Under the pieces are notes generated by a model. It saw nothing but the letters and a program-made list of their open reading frames with translations. It was not told where the DNA came from and searched no databases. Of a DNA stretch of 64,000 bases, positions 31,829 to 41,036 are shown in pieces. The first letter of the stretch is position 1; every line of letters starts with the position of its first letter. The DNA is taken from contig CAMZOI010000002.1 in the NCBI GenBank assembly GCA_947331495.1, positions 322,501-386,500 of the forward strand. Reading direction: 5' to 3'. Origin of the DNA: Erythrobacteraceae bacterium Alg239-R51 (GTDB lineage: Bacteria > Pseudomonadota > Alphaproteobacteria > Sphingomonadales > Sphingomonadaceae). The translations under genes were made by a program, and so were the position numbers.

Positions 31829-33006
31829 ACGGCGCGGCATGCCAGCGCGCCGCCGAACAGGTCGGCAATGGTGTCGCCGCTGCGCTTCGCGGCGTCGATT
31901 GCGTGGCGGGCGAAGCAAGTGCTGCTGCCTTCGGACGGTTGTTTGCGCCCGGCGGCTCGCTCGGCACCGTCCTTACCATCGTCCTGACGATTTATGTCGC
32001 AATCTTCGCCATCGCGCTGCTGACAGGCCGGACGAATATCGGCGTCCGCTCGCTTACGCCGCGGTTCATGACGCTCGGCCTCGTGCTGACTTTCGCCACC
32101 AGCTGGGTGGCGTACCAGAGCGTCGTCTGGAATCTGGCAATCGGAACACCGGACTATCTAGCAGGAATCCTGACCGGCACGCGAGGCAGCGCAACCGACG
32201 TCTTTGCCCAGAAGATCGACGTGGTTTTCCTTGCCATCCAGGAGGCCAGCGGCGGAAACGAAGAGTTTTCCGCTTTCTCGCCAGAGGGGATGATGTGGCT
32301 CGGCGCGATGCTGTTCATGCTCGGAACGGTCGGGCTTCTAGTGACGACGAAGATCGCTTTAGGAGTGCTGGTCGCGCTTGGCCCGCTTTTCGTGGTCATG
32401 GCGCTGTTCAACGGCACACGCGGACTTTTCACCGGCTGGGTCAAGGGTCTCGTGATGTGTGCGCTGGCGCCTCTTTTCGCAGTGCTCGGCGGTAGCGTGA
32501 TGCTGGAACTGGCCGTACCGATCCTCGGTGCACTGACAGCCTCGCCCGGACTGGTCAATCCGCAAGCCGCCATGGGTTTCTTCATGATCGGGGCGGTGCA
32601 CGTCGCGCTCATGATCCTGGTCCTCAAGGTTGCCGGGGCAATGGTGGCAGGCTGGACTGTTTTCGGTCTGGCGGCGAGTGGCGAGGAAAAGTCGAGCTCG
32701 TCTTCCTCCGCTCCCGCTCCTTCGGCGGTAACCCCAGCGCAAGCCCGACTGTCTCAGGCCGAACAAGCGTCCCAAGCAAGTTCGCAGGCTCGTCGAATTG
32801 ATATTGCAGCACTTCCGACCGCAATGGCAGCGAACGATGCTGGTGCTGCTGGTGCATCCCGGTCAACAAGAGTCTACGCAACGGCCTCAGGTTCCACTCA
32901 GGTCGCATCGCGCACTGCGGGTCCGTCGCGCGTGCAGGGGATCGGCAGCCGCTTCAAAGCTGCGCCACCCAGGACACTGGACCGTTCATCGGAGAAACGA
33001 TCATGA
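31825..33006 (+). CDS. virB6: VirB6/TrbL inner-membrane channel protein
   Basis: 393 residues, ATGA overlap with virB4 and with virB9. Five or six transmembrane segments lie between about residues 50 and 290 (TVLTIVLTIYVAIFAIALL; FMTLGLVLTFATSWVAYQS; MMWLGAMLFMLGTVGLLVT; others). The family's pore motif region reads ALGPLFVVMALFNGTRGLFTGWVKG. The C-terminal about 100 residues are Ser/Ala/Gln-rich and low in complexity, commonly the variable end of VirB6. Confidence 0.85.
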   Translation: MNGAACQRAAEQVGNGVAAALRGVDCVAGEASAAAFGRLFAPGGSLGTVLTIVLTIYVAIFAIALLTGRTNIGVRSLTPRFMTLGLVLTFATSWVAYQSVVWNLAIGTPDYLAGILTGTRGSATDVFAQKIDVVFLAIQEASGGNEEFSAFSPEGMMWLGAMLFMLGTVGLLVTTKIALGVLVALGPLFVVMALFNGTRGLFTGWVKGLVMCALAPLFAVLGGSVMLELAVPILGALTASPGLVNPQAAMGFFMIGAVHVALMILVLKVAGAMVAGWTVFGLAASGEEKSSSSSSAPAPSAVTPAQARLSQAEQASQASSQARRIDIAALPTAMAANDAGAAGASRSTRVYATASGSTQVASRTAGPSRVQGIGSRFKAAPPRTLDRSSEKRS

Positions 33007-33770
33007 AACGCGCACTTCTTCCGGCTCTTGCCCTTGCGTTCGCCGCGCCGGCGGCGCTTGCCGACAATCGGCTCGTCGAAGTCATGTATGACGAATATTC
33101 GGTCGTCACGGTGCCGGGGCGGGTCAACGTTCAGGCCAGTATCGTTTTCGGCGACGATGAAGTGATCGAAAACGTGGCGATCGGGAATTCGCAGACTTGG
33201 CAGGTCACGCCCAATAAGCGTGCCAACATCTTGTTCGTGAAACCATTGGAAGTGCGCGCGGCGACCAACCTTACCGTCGTGACGAGCAAGCGCACCTATC
33301 TTTTCGATCTCGTTGCAAGCCCGAATGCAAAGCCGTTATATGTGTTGCGCTTCGACTATCCGCCGGAGCTGAAACCCGAGCAGGAAGAGCAACTGGCCGC
33401 TGCTCCACAGCAAACCGAGAAAGCCGATAATCCGTTCGCGACCGTCGACCCTTCCGATCTCAATTTCGCATGGAACGGCTCCGGCGATGTCGAATTGCTT
33501 CCCGAAAACACCTTCGACGATGGCGAGGCAACGTTCCTTTCCTGGCCGACCGGCAAGGATGTTCCGGCAATACTCATCGTCAATTCCAACGGCGTCGAAG
33601 GACCCGTCAATTTCACCGTGCGCGGCGACACCATAGTCGTGGACGGCGTTCCGCGCATGATCGTACTTCGTTCCGGCGAAGAGCGCGCCGAACTTGTCAA
33701 TTCCGGACCGGAACGGTCCGCTGCACCCGCGCGGGGGGATGCCGCGCTCGCCTCTAGAGGAGGTAACTGA
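33003..33770 (+). CDS. virB9: VirB9 outer-membrane core component
   Basis: 255 residues with a signal peptide ending AALA. The N-terminal domain shows the VirB9/CagX pattern (VEVMYDEYSVVTVPGRVNVQ, VAIGNSQTWQVTPNKRANILF, NLTVVTSKRTYLFDLVAS). The C-terminal O-layer domain begins near residue 148 (FAWNGSGDVELLPENTFDDG; TFLSWP; IVNSNGVEGPVNFTVRGDTI). It normally stacks with VirB7 and VirB10. No virB7 lipoprotein gene is seen. Confidence 0.9.
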   Translation: MKRALLPALALAFAAPAALADNRLVEVMYDEYSVVTVPGRVNVQASIVFGDDEVIENVAIGNSQTWQVTPNKRANILFVKPLEVRAATNLTVVTSKRTYLFDLVASPNAKPLYVLRFDYPPELKPEQEEQLAAAPQQTEKADNPFATVDPSDLNFAWNGSGDVELLPENTFDDGEATFLSWPTGKDVPAILIVNSNGVEGPVNFTVRGDTIVVDGVPRMIVLRSGEERAELVNSGPERSAAPARGDAALASRGGN

Positions 33771-34903
33771 TGCGCCTTGCCATGCGACTGCCGGAAACCA
33801 AGCCTGGCGATCACAAAATTGCCAATGATGTCGACCCGCGTGACGAAACGGATGCGGAAATCATCGATCTCGCGCAGCGTAATTCGTTTCCCGCTGTCGC
33901 ACGGCCCGCGGGTAAGTCCGATGCTCTCGGTCTTGTCGCAGGTATCGCAATCGTAGCGGGGCTGGGCGCGGTGACCTTGTGGAGCATGAATGCCACGCGG
34001 GTCGCCGAACCGGAAAGTATCGGGGGCGAGAGCGCCGCGGCGGTCGAGGCAGTTCCCGAGGTTCCGGCGGAAGCTGTTACCAACATTACCGATCCCGAAC
34101 CTTCGCAGCAGGCGCTTGCCGCGGTGCGTTCCGATCCGGCGCCGTCGCCTGTCTATGCCGTTGCTCCGCAAGGCAACCCCGCCGGGAGCCCCTATGCAAG
34201 TCCGACAGTCGTATTCGACGCCGGCGCTTCGATGGGAACGCTTGCCACGGGAAATCCTGCGCCGAGCGAACCCGCCAACGCAGCATCGGGCGAGAATGCA
34301 TCGGACTTCGCCAGCCGGGTTGGCGGTGTTGGCGGTGCGCCGGCCCAAGCGGAAGCGATGACCAACCCGTCGACCACGGTCACGCAGGGTACATTGATCC
34401 CCGCCGTGCTGGAAACGGCGATCGACACGAACGTGCCCGGCTATGTCCGCGCGGTAGTCAGCCAGGATGTGCGCAGCTTTGACGGCACGAAAGTCCTTGT
34501 CCCGCGATCTTCGCGCCTCATCGGACAGTACCAGTCCGGCATGCAGAACGGCCAACGCCGCGCTTACGTCATCTGGACGCGACTGATCCGGCCCGATGGC
34601 GCTTCGGTTAATCTCGCTTCGCCGGCGATTGGTTTCGACGGGACGACGGGCCTTGCTGGCAAGGTATCGGGCGCCGGCTTTTTCCAACGCTTTGGTTCGG
34701 CCATGCTCCTTTCGGTGATTGGCGGTATCGGAACTGTTGCGACGGGTGGCGCGGGAGGCGTGTTGATCGGTGGCGCGAGCCAATCTGCAGCAGGTGCGGC
34801 CGCTCAGCAGGATGGCCAACGCGGGCCGACCGTGCGCGTGCGCATGGGTGAGCCCATCCGTATCTTCACCGCACGCGACCTAGACTTCTCCTCTGTCAGC
34901 TAG
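33770..34903 (+). CDS. virB10: VirB10/TrbI core-complex scaffold
   Basis: 377 residues; start overlaps the virB9 stop by one base (TGATG). A short cytosolic N terminus, one transmembrane helix (about 52-72), an Ala/Pro-rich periplasmic linker and a C-terminal beta-barrel domain (LIPAVLETAIDTNVPGYVRAVV split by description, DVRSFDGTKVLVPRSSRLIGQYQ in outline, and VRVRMGEPIRIFTARDLDF at the end). VirB10 spans both membranes and senses ATPase activity. Confidence 0.9.
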   Translation: MRLAMRLPETKPGDHKIANDVDPRDETDAEIIDLAQRNSFPAVARPAGKSDALGLVAGIAIVAGLGAVTLWSMNATRVAEPESIGGESAAAVEAVPEVPAEAVTNITDPEPSQQALAAVRSDPAPSPVYAVAPQGNPAGSPYASPTVVFDAGASMGTLATGNPAPSEPANAASGENASDFASRVGGVGGAPAQAEAMTNPSTTVTQGTLIPAVLETAIDTNVPGYVRAVVSQDVRSFDGTKVLVPRSSRLIGQYQSGMQNGQRRAYVIWTRLIRPDGASVNLASPAIGFDGTTGLAGKVSGAGFFQRFGSAMLLSVIGGIGTVATGGAGGVLIGGASQSAAGAAAQQDGQRGPTVRVRMGEPIRIFTARDLDFSSVS

Positions 34904-34916
34904 TCGGTAGCGAGAC

Positions 34917-35942
34917 TTGAGCGCCGACATTCATCCCTTCGTGCCTGACGACCGTCCGGACGAGGATACCCCCCAAGTGGACTTACGCGGGGAACGGAGC
35001 GTTTATCTCGACGCCTATCTCAAGCCGTTCGCCGAATGGCTAGAACGCGATACGGTCACCGAAATCCTTGTGAACAAGCCCGGGGAGTTATGGATCGAGG
35101 ATGCCGCACATCCGGGGATGCAAAAAGTCCTGCTCCCCGAAATTGACGACCGGCTGGTCCAGCGTCTGGCCGAACAGGTCGCACGCGTAAGCCATCAAGG
35201 CATCAACCGGGAACATCCCTTACTGGGGGCGACCCTGCCCGATGGCGCGCGGATCCAGTTCTGCGGCCCGCCCGCCGCGCGCAAGCACTGGGCGATGGCG
35301 ATAAGACGGCACCGCAGACTAGATCTGCCACTTGATGCTTACGATTCCGGCCCGTTGACGATATCGGAAACTGTCGACATGCCCGACCCCCAGGCCGAGC
35401 CGGTGCCCTTCCTGCGCGAAGCCGTTCGCCTGCGTCGTACGATACTTGTCTCCGGCGGCACGAGCACTGGCAAGACAACATTTCTGAACGCGATGCTTGG
35501 CGAAATTCCGCATCAGGAGCGCGTGGTGCTGGTCGAGGATACGCCCGAGCTCAAGCTTCCCGGAGAAAACGGTGTCGGACTTGTCGCGGTCAAGGGCGAA
35601 CTGGGCGAGGCAAAGGTCACTGCCAACGAACTTCTACAGGCGGCTCTGCGCCTGCGCCCCGACCGCATTGTCCTGGGGGAATTGCGCGGCGCGGAAAGTG
35701 TGAGTTTCCTGCGCGCAATCAACACCGGACACCCTGGTAGCTTTTCCACCATACATGCGAACAGCCTGCGCGGGGCGTTGGAACAGCTATCGCTGATGGT
35801 CATGCAGACAGGGATCGGGCTGACCAGATCCGATACGATTGAATATGCGGCCAGCGTCATCGACGTGATCGTTCAATTGGGACGCGACTCGTCAGGCAGA
35901 AGAGGCATAACGCAGATCGCCGAAACGCGAACGCTGGTCTGA
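34917..35942 (+). CDS. virB11: VirB11 ATPase
   Basis: 341 residues from TTG 34917, 13 nt after virB10. The N-terminal domain contains LKPFAEWLERDTVTEILVN. The RecA-like C-terminal domain has Walker A GGTSTGKT (about 180-187), the Asp box LVEDTPEL, Walker B RIVLGELRGAE and the His box NTGHPGSFSTIHANS. It is a hexameric traffic ATPase that switches the machine between pilus assembly and transport. Last gene of the operon. VirB5, VirB8 and VirD4 are absent from the cluster. Confidence 0.93.
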   Translation: MSADIHPFVPDDRPDEDTPQVDLRGERSVYLDAYLKPFAEWLERDTVTEILVNKPGELWIEDAAHPGMQKVLLPEIDDRLVQRLAEQVARVSHQGINREHPLLGATLPDGARIQFCGPPAARKHWAMAIRRHRRLDLPLDAYDSGPLTISETVDMPDPQAEPVPFLREAVRLRRTILVSGGTSTGKTTFLNAMLGEIPHQERVVLVEDTPELKLPGENGVGLVAVKGELGEAKVTANELLQAALRLRPDRIVLGELRGAESVSFLRAINTGHPGSFSTIHANSLRGALEQLSLMVMQTGIGLTRSDTIEYAASVIDVIVQLGRDSSGRRGITQIAETRTLV

Positions 35943-36105
35943 CAGCGTGCGAAGTCGGGAATACCAGCCGCGGATGCCGTAGCGTCACAGGTTTTAATAT
36001 TGCGCTTGCGACAACATTAAACGCATTCTCTTGCGCGTATCTCAATCTATGGTAGCTTTCCTTTCCGAGGCTGCATCAGACAGCCAACCGAAAAGGAGAG
36101 GGTTT

Positions 36106-39039
36106 ATGAGGGTGAGGGCTTCCCTGCTTGCAGGTATCTGCGTCAGCGCAATTTCATTTCCGGCATTCGCGCAAGAGGCTACCGAGGACGATCTCGTAGA
36201 TCCGCGCCTCGGTAACATAATCGTTGTTACCGCACAGCGACAGGCGCAAAGTCTGCAAGAGGTGCCGATTGCCGTGAGCGCCTTCGATGCCGAGGCGCTG
36301 GAAGCTCAGCAGATCGAGAATGCCAGCGATCTGCAACTTACTCTGCCGAATGTGTCGTTCACCAAATCTAATTTCACCAGCGCCTCGTTCACTATCCGAG
36401 GCATTGGCGATCTGTGCGTTGGCGTAACGTGCGACAGCGCAACCGCTATTCACATCAATGGATCGCCGCTGTTCGGAACCCGTTTGTTCGAAACCGAGTA
36501 TTTCGATCTGGAGCGGGTTGAAGTGCTGCGTGGACCGCAGGGAACGCTGTTCGGTCGTAACGCCACTTCCGGCGTTGTGAACGTGGTGACCGCGAAACCG
36601 GAGCTTGGCGAGTTTCGCGGTGCCGCTGAGTTTGAATACGGAAACTACGACAGCATCAAGGCGCGTGGCATGATCAACGTGCCGATCGGCGATGCGGTCG
36701 CGGCCCGTTTCGCCGGTTTCTATCTGAATCGTGATGGGTTCACGACGAACCTGTTTGACGACAGCGACATCGATGGTCGCGATATGTATGCCGTTCGCGG
36801 TTCGCTTCGTTTCGAACCGACGGCCTCCACCACGGTTGACCTGATGGGGTTCTACTTCCGCGAAGACGATGACCGTCTCCGGATCCAGAAGCAGACTTGT
36901 CAGCGCGATCCAACCGGCGTGTTGGGTTGCCTGAACACAAGACGCGATTTTGATAGTACAAACGCCAATTCCACCCTGGCCTCGGTCCTGCCATCCGTCG
37001 AACTGTTCCGTATTCAAGGGATACCAGAATCGCTGGCACTGGGCAGCGTGTACGGACCGGACGGGTTTGCCAATTTCGACGAACCCGACGATGTGCGGAC
37101 CGTCAACACGCCGTTCACTCCGGAATATTTCGCAGATGAATTGCAGGTCCAGGCCCGTCTCGATCAGCAGATCGGAATGATGAACCTGTCTTTGACAGGG
37201 CTCTATCAGGAAACCACGGTCGATTCCCGACAGGATTACAATCTGGGGGTAACCGATAGGTCCGGCTTTGCTAACGGGCTGAACACATTGGCGTTCTTTG
37301 CAGAGAATGGGCTGCCAGCGGCCTTCGATCCCGATACCGGTGCTCCGATCGCCTTCGTTCCCGGATCGAGCGCTTATTTCGCTCCTATCGCCAATGCGTT
37401 GATCCCCGGCGGTCCGAACGGGCCGCTTTGCACTTCAGACAATGACAATGGAAATTTGGGCGCTTTTGAAGGGAACTCGATCTGCGCCGATGTTCCTCTC
37501 GCGTTTGATCGATCGGTTCAGGACCAGACGGCATGGTCGGCTGAGGCAATCCTCACGAGCGATTTCGACGGACCGTTCAACTTCCTTGTCGGGGGCATTT
37601 ATGCCGAGACCGAGGTGAGCGAAAACAGCTATTACGTGAATGCTTTTGGCCTCGATTATGCATCAGCAATTCTCGGCACGTTCGCAGCCCTCGGCGCGGG
37701 CGCACCACCATCTTATCTGGCAACGTCGATGTATCGGAGCAATACGACCGATTTCAAACTGGAAAGCTTCGGGATCTTCGCGGAAGTTTATTTCGACATT
37801 ACCGATCGCCTGCAATTCACCGGCGGTTTGCGCTACAATGACGATACTAAGTCGGTCTCGGCCCGGACAACGCTGGCCGATTTCCTCAATCCATTCGGCA
37901 ACGGAGATCCTTTCACTTCCCCGTTCGTCGGCACTTTCGACGCCGATCCCGGTGTCCCTGGAAACCAGTTGCTTCAGCAACGCGACGTTTCTTTCGATGC
38001 GATCACCGGCCGAGCCGTTGTAGATTACGAGATATCCCCGGACAACAACGTCTATTTCTCATACTCGCGTGGCTATAAGTCCGGAGGGATCAATCCGCCG
38101 CTTTCGCCAATCTTTGCCGTTCCGGAAGCCTTTGATTCAGAACAGATCGATGCTTTCGAAATCGGATCGAAGAATATCTTCATGAACGGCGCGGCGCAGA
38201 TAAACCTCACCGGGTTCTACTACAAATACAAGGATCTGCAGCTAAGCCGTATTGTCGCGCGAACGTCCGTCAACGATACGATCGATGCAGATATCTGGGG
38301 TGTAGAACTGGAGACGGTTTTCCGACCGGACGAAAACGTGTTGATCAATATGAACTTCAGTTACCTCAATACCGAGGTCACCGGCGATCAATTCTTCTCC
38401 AATCCGCGCGATCCGGGCGGTGGCGATCCCAATGCCGTCATTATCAAGGATATCTCGAACGGAGCTCTTTGCGCGGTGACCGGTGCTGGAGCCAACGCGT
38501 TCGTTGCTGCGGTGAATGAGGGACTTGGGCTTCGAGGTCCCACGGCGTTTCCCAGCGATGGCGGGATCGCTTCGACCGGAGCATTTTCGATATGCTCGGC
38601 GCTTGACGATCAAGCTGCCGCAATTGGTGGTCTGTTCGGAGGGGTCGATGTCCTGAGTCCCGGCGTCGAGGTGAACCTTCGCGGCAATGATTTGCCGCAA
38701 GCGCCCACGGTCAAGGCGTCGGTCGGCGCGCAATACACCGCGCAGTTTGCGAACGGGATGTCCCTCGTACCGCGGGTGGACGTGGCAATGACCGGTGAGC
38801 AGTTCGGAAACGTCTTCAACGGCAACGTCAACCGCATCGAGCCTTTCGTTCAGGCGAATGCGCAGATTCAGCTCAACGGTCCCGACGATCATTGGTTCGT
38901 GCGAGGATTCATCCAGAATATCTTCGATGCCAACTCGGTCACCGGGCTGTATCTGACGGACGCATCCTCCGGTAATTTCACCAACATCTTCACGCTCGAT
39001 CCGCGGCGCTACGGCATCGCGGTCGGGGCTAAATTCTAA
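36106..39039 (+). CDS. TonB-dependent receptor (second)
   Basis: 977 residues from ATG 36106 (AAAAGGAGAGG upstream; an in-frame ATG at 36031 adds 25 poor residues). Signal peptide ends AFAQ. TonB-box/plug start IIVVTAQRQAQSLQEVPIAV; plug motifs TIRGIGD, VEVLRGPQGTLFGRNATSGVVN split here; barrel ends DPRRYGIAVGAKF. The plug type is the common sphingomonad form. The extracellular loops include several Cys residues (LCVGVTC; QTCQRDPTGVLGC; LCTSDNDN; SICADV), which may form disulfides. Probable own promoter. Substrate unknown. Confidence 0.9.
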   Translation: MRVRASLLAGICVSAISFPAFAQEATEDDLVDPRLGNIIVVTAQRQAQSLQEVPIAVSAFDAEALEAQQIENASDLQLTLPNVSFTKSNFTSASFTIRGIGDLCVGVTCDSATAIHINGSPLFGTRLFETEYFDLERVEVLRGPQGTLFGRNATSGVVNVVTAKPELGEFRGAAEFEYGNYDSIKARGMINVPIGDAVAARFAGFYLNRDGFTTNLFDDSDIDGRDMYAVRGSLRFEPTASTTVDLMGFYFREDDDRLRIQKQTCQRDPTGVLGCLNTRRDFDSTNANSTLASVLPSVELFRIQGIPESLALGSVYGPDGFANFDEPDDVRTVNTPFTPEYFADELQVQARLDQQIGMMNLSLTGLYQETTVDSRQDYNLGVTDRSGFANGLNTLAFFAENGLPAAFDPDTGAPIAFVPGSSAYFAPIANALIPGGPNGPLCTSDNDNGNLGAFEGNSICADVPLAFDRSVQDQTAWSAEAILTSDFDGPFNFLVGGIYAETEVSENSYYVNAFGLDYASAILGTFAALGAGAPPSYLATSMYRSNTTDFKLESFGIFAEVYFDITDRLQFTGGLRYNDDTKSVSARTTLADFLNPFGNGDPFTSPFVGTFDADPGVPGNQLLQQRDVSFDAITGRAVVDYEISPDNNVYFSYSRGYKSGGINPPLSPIFAVPEAFDSEQIDAFEIGSKNIFMNGAAQINLTGFYYKYKDLQLSRIVARTSVNDTIDADIWGVELETVFRPDENVLINMNFSYLNTEVTGDQFFSNPRDPGGGDPNAVIIKDISNGALCAVTGAGANAFVAAVNEGLGLRGPTAFPSDGGIASTGAFSICSALDDQAAAIGGLFGGVDVLSPGVEVNLRGNDLPQAPTVKASVGAQYTAQFANGMSLVPRVDVAMTGEQFGNVFNGNVNRIEPFVQANAQIQLNGPDDHWFVRGFIQNIFDANSVTGLYLTDASSGNFTNIFTLDPRRYGIAVGAKF

Positions 39040-39066
39040 CCGCAACATCGCGAGATTGAGAGGGGA

Positions 39067-39088
39067 GGGGCGGCCTGCGGGTCGCCCC
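39067..39088 (+). terminator. Rho-independent terminator of the second TonB receptor
   Basis: GGGGCG pairs with CGCCCC (with GGCC/GGGT partly extending the stem) and is followed by TTTCT on the plus strand, 27 nt after the receptor stop. Confidence 0.75.
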
Positions 39089-39091
39089 TTT

Positions 39092-39802
39092 CTATTTGCG
39101 GGTCGTCGAGAAGGGCGAAAAATCGGTTTCGATGTCAAAGACTTCGGTTTGTTCCGCCCGTTTAAGGACACCGACGACCGCATAGGTCACCGGCGTCAGC
39201 AACGCTTCCCAGGCAACTTTGAGACCCCAGTTGGTCACCATGACAATCAGCACATCGCGCGTGTCCCAGACGCCCAGGAAGGCGACTGGGTAGAAGATCA
39301 CGCTGTCTATCGCCTGGCCGAAGATGGTCGAACCGATGGTCCGACTCCACAAGGCCTTGCCTTTCGTCCAGATCTTCATCTTGGCCAGAACGAAGGAATT
39401 GACGAACTCGCCGGCCCAGAACGCCAGGATCGATGCAAGCACTATACGCGGCACCTGACCGAACACGCTTTCATACGCGGTCTGCCCGTCCCATGTAGCG
39501 GCGGGCGGCATGGCCACGACTGCCCAACTCATGAACGCCATGAAGATCATCGCGCCGAACCCGACCCATATCGCTCGCCGGGCGCGGCCATACCCGTAAA
39601 CCTCGGTCAGAACGTCGCCGATGACATAGCTGATCGGGAAGAACAGGATGCCGGCACCGAACGTATAGCCGGCGATGTCGGAAAGTTTTGCAGCGCCGAT
39701 CACATTCGAGAGCAACAGCACGGCGACAAAAGCTGCCATGACGATGTCGAAATATCGGAACTGCGGCGGTCCTGACGGTCGATCTGACACAATTTTTTTC
39801 AT
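39092..39802 (-). CDS. yhhQ: Queuosine precursor transporter (YhhQ/VUT family)
   Basis: 236 residues with about six hydrophobic helices. Family signatures: VAVLLLSNVIGAAKL, FPISYVIGDVLTEVYGYGRARRAIW in outline, SILAFWAGEFVNSFVLAKMK and STIFGQAIDSVIFYPVAF. YhhQ proteins import 7-cyano-7-deazaguanine-type precursors for the queuosine modification of tRNA wobble bases. No preQ1 riboswitch was recognised in its short upstream region. Lies next to a tRNA gene by coincidence or loosely by theme. Confidence 0.88.
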   Translation of the reverse strand: MKKIVSDRPSGPPQFRYFDIVMAAFVAVLLLSNVIGAAKLSDIAGYTFGAGILFFPISYVIGDVLTEVYGYGRARRAIWVGFGAMIFMAFMSWAVVAMPPAATWDGQTAYESVFGQVPRIVLASILAFWAGEFVNSFVLAKMKIWTKGKALWSRTIGSTIFGQAIDSVIFYPVAFLGVWDTRDVLIVMVTNWGLKVAWEALLTPVTYAVVGVLKRAEQTEVFDIETDFSPFSTTRK

Positions 39803-39863
39803 TGCCGACAGGGCTACTGCCGATTGGCCACGCGTGAAAGTGGCGCTATGGGCGACGAGGCGC

Positions 39864-39940
39864 GCGCCCGTAGCTCATCTGGATAGAGCGCGAGACTTCT
39901 AATCTTGAGGCAGCAGGTTCGAGTCCTGCCGGGCGCGCCA
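39864..39940 (+). tRNA. tRNA-Arg (anticodon TCT)
   Basis: 77 nt folding as a complete cloverleaf: acceptor stem GCGCCCG/CGGGCGC, D arm GCTC...GAGC, anticodon stem CGAGA/TCTTG with loop CTTCTAA giving TCT, T arm around GGTTCGAGTCC, discriminator G and an encoded CCA. Confidence 0.95.
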
Positions 39941-39959
39941 TTCTTCCCTGCCTATCCGG

Positions 39960-40775
39960 TTACGCATCTCTCTCTGTACGACGGACGTCGGTGATCGGTT
40001 CGGACGTCACCGGATAGCCGAGATCGTCGGGAATACGCAGTTCCGGACCATCCCTGCCGTCTTCTATCTTCGGCGTGATCGCTCGCAAAGGTGTCGCTTC
40101 TGCATGCGCCTTTGCCTGGGCGAAGTCGTCGAACAGAGCCAGGCGCTCCAAATTGCGCCGAGTGGGAAAAATTATCGAAATCTCTTCCCGTTCGGCCATG
40201 GCCAGCGCCTCTTTCGCGCTTACCCAAAACAGTCTCGTGTTCTCGGTTGCGTCGACTTCTATATCGACCGCGCCGGTGCCCAGATCGGCAAGGTAGAACA
40301 GCGTGTCGAATATACGGTTATGCGCAAGCCCCAGCGGCAGCCAGCGAGCAAAGGGAGTCAGCGCTTCAAGGTCCAATTCAAGACCGTGGGCTTCGAGAAC
40401 GGGAGCCAACGCCTGTTTCTCGACAACCATTGCTCGAGCCGCCATGGCGCGGTCTGCGTCCATCCGTCCTTGCAAACCGATGACGAGACCCGTTTCCTCC
40501 AGCGTTTCGCGGATCGCCGCAATCCGGTGTGCGATCTCGTCCGCCTGGTGGGGTTCGGCTATGCGGGCGGCCAGTTCGCGATCGGCGAGATCGACCCGGC
40601 CGCCCGGGAACACAGCCATTCCCCCTGCAAAGCTCATCTTGCGAGAGCGCACGACCATCAGCAGTTCCGGTTCGGGCGCTTCACGCCCGTTGCGGAAAAT
40701 GACCATGGTGGCAGCCGGGATTGCTTCGCCCGATCGGGGTTCGCTTGTACTCATTGAGACTTGATGCCCATCCAT
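39960..40775 (-). CDS. NUDIX-family hydrolase
   Basis: 271 residues; an in-frame ATG at 40754 would remove 7 residues and neither start has a convincing Shine-Dalgarno. The Nudix fold appears in MVIFRNG, SFAGGMAVFPGGRVD and the helix IRETLEETGLVIG, which carries the RExxEE metal-binding part; an insert separates the glycine and Glu parts of the box. The C-terminal half is typical of larger NUDIX proteins that hydrolyse CoA or nucleoside-diphosphate derivatives. Substrate unknown. Confidence 0.82.
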   Translation of the reverse strand: MDGHQVSMSTSEPRSGEAIPAATMVIFRNGREAPEPELLMVVRSRKMSFAGGMAVFPGGRVDLADRELAARIAEPHQADEIAHRIAAIRETLEETGLVIGLQGRMDADRAMAARAMVVEKQALAPVLEAHGLELDLEALTPFARWLPLGLAHNRIFDTLFYLADLGTGAVDIEVDATENTRLFWVSAKEALAMAEREEISIIFPTRRNLERLALFDDFAQAKAHAEATPLRAITPKIEDGRDGPELRIPDDLGYPVTSEPITDVRRTERDA

Positions 40776-40980
40776 TTCCAGCTTGCCAAGACCGCGAGGG
40801 TTAACGCGGTGCGTCGGAATTTCTTACAGGCCAGCGTGTTTGCTGGCGGCGGTTAACCATCGCATTCCGGCAAGACGGCCGTTCAGCGAAGTCTGGCATG
40901 GTGTCTGCATCGGCTGTCGTGTCCCTAATCGGTCTTCGGAAGGCGGACCTGATCTCCTAGTTCGCCTTTCAAACCAAAAA

Positions 40981-41014
40981 AAGGCCCGTCCGGTTGTCGC
41001 ACCGGGCGGGCCTT
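40981..41014 (-). terminator. Strong rho-independent terminator of the grxD operon
   Basis: A 14-bp stem (AAGGCCCGTCCGGT with ACCGGGCGGGCCTT, one wobble pair) around a 6-nt loop, with seven Ts following on the minus strand and TTTCCCTTT on the plus strand. It lies 22 nt after the grxD stop. The rest of 40776-41036 shows no gene. Confidence 0.92.
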
Positions 41015-41036
41015 TCCCTTTAAAACTAGGAGCATT

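Noticed and set aside
28156-35942. Integrative conjugative element
   Set aside because: No relaxase, coupling protein, integrase, partition genes or flanking repeats; flanked by chromosomal receptor genes.
39803-39863. preQ1 riboswitch upstream of yhhQ
   Set aside because: Only about 60 nt lie between the gene and the tRNA and no pseudoknot-type stem with an A-rich tail could be seen.
39864-39940. tRNA-Arg gene as a possible integration site
   Set aside because: No integrase, no repeated 3' end of the tRNA and ordinary genes on both sides.
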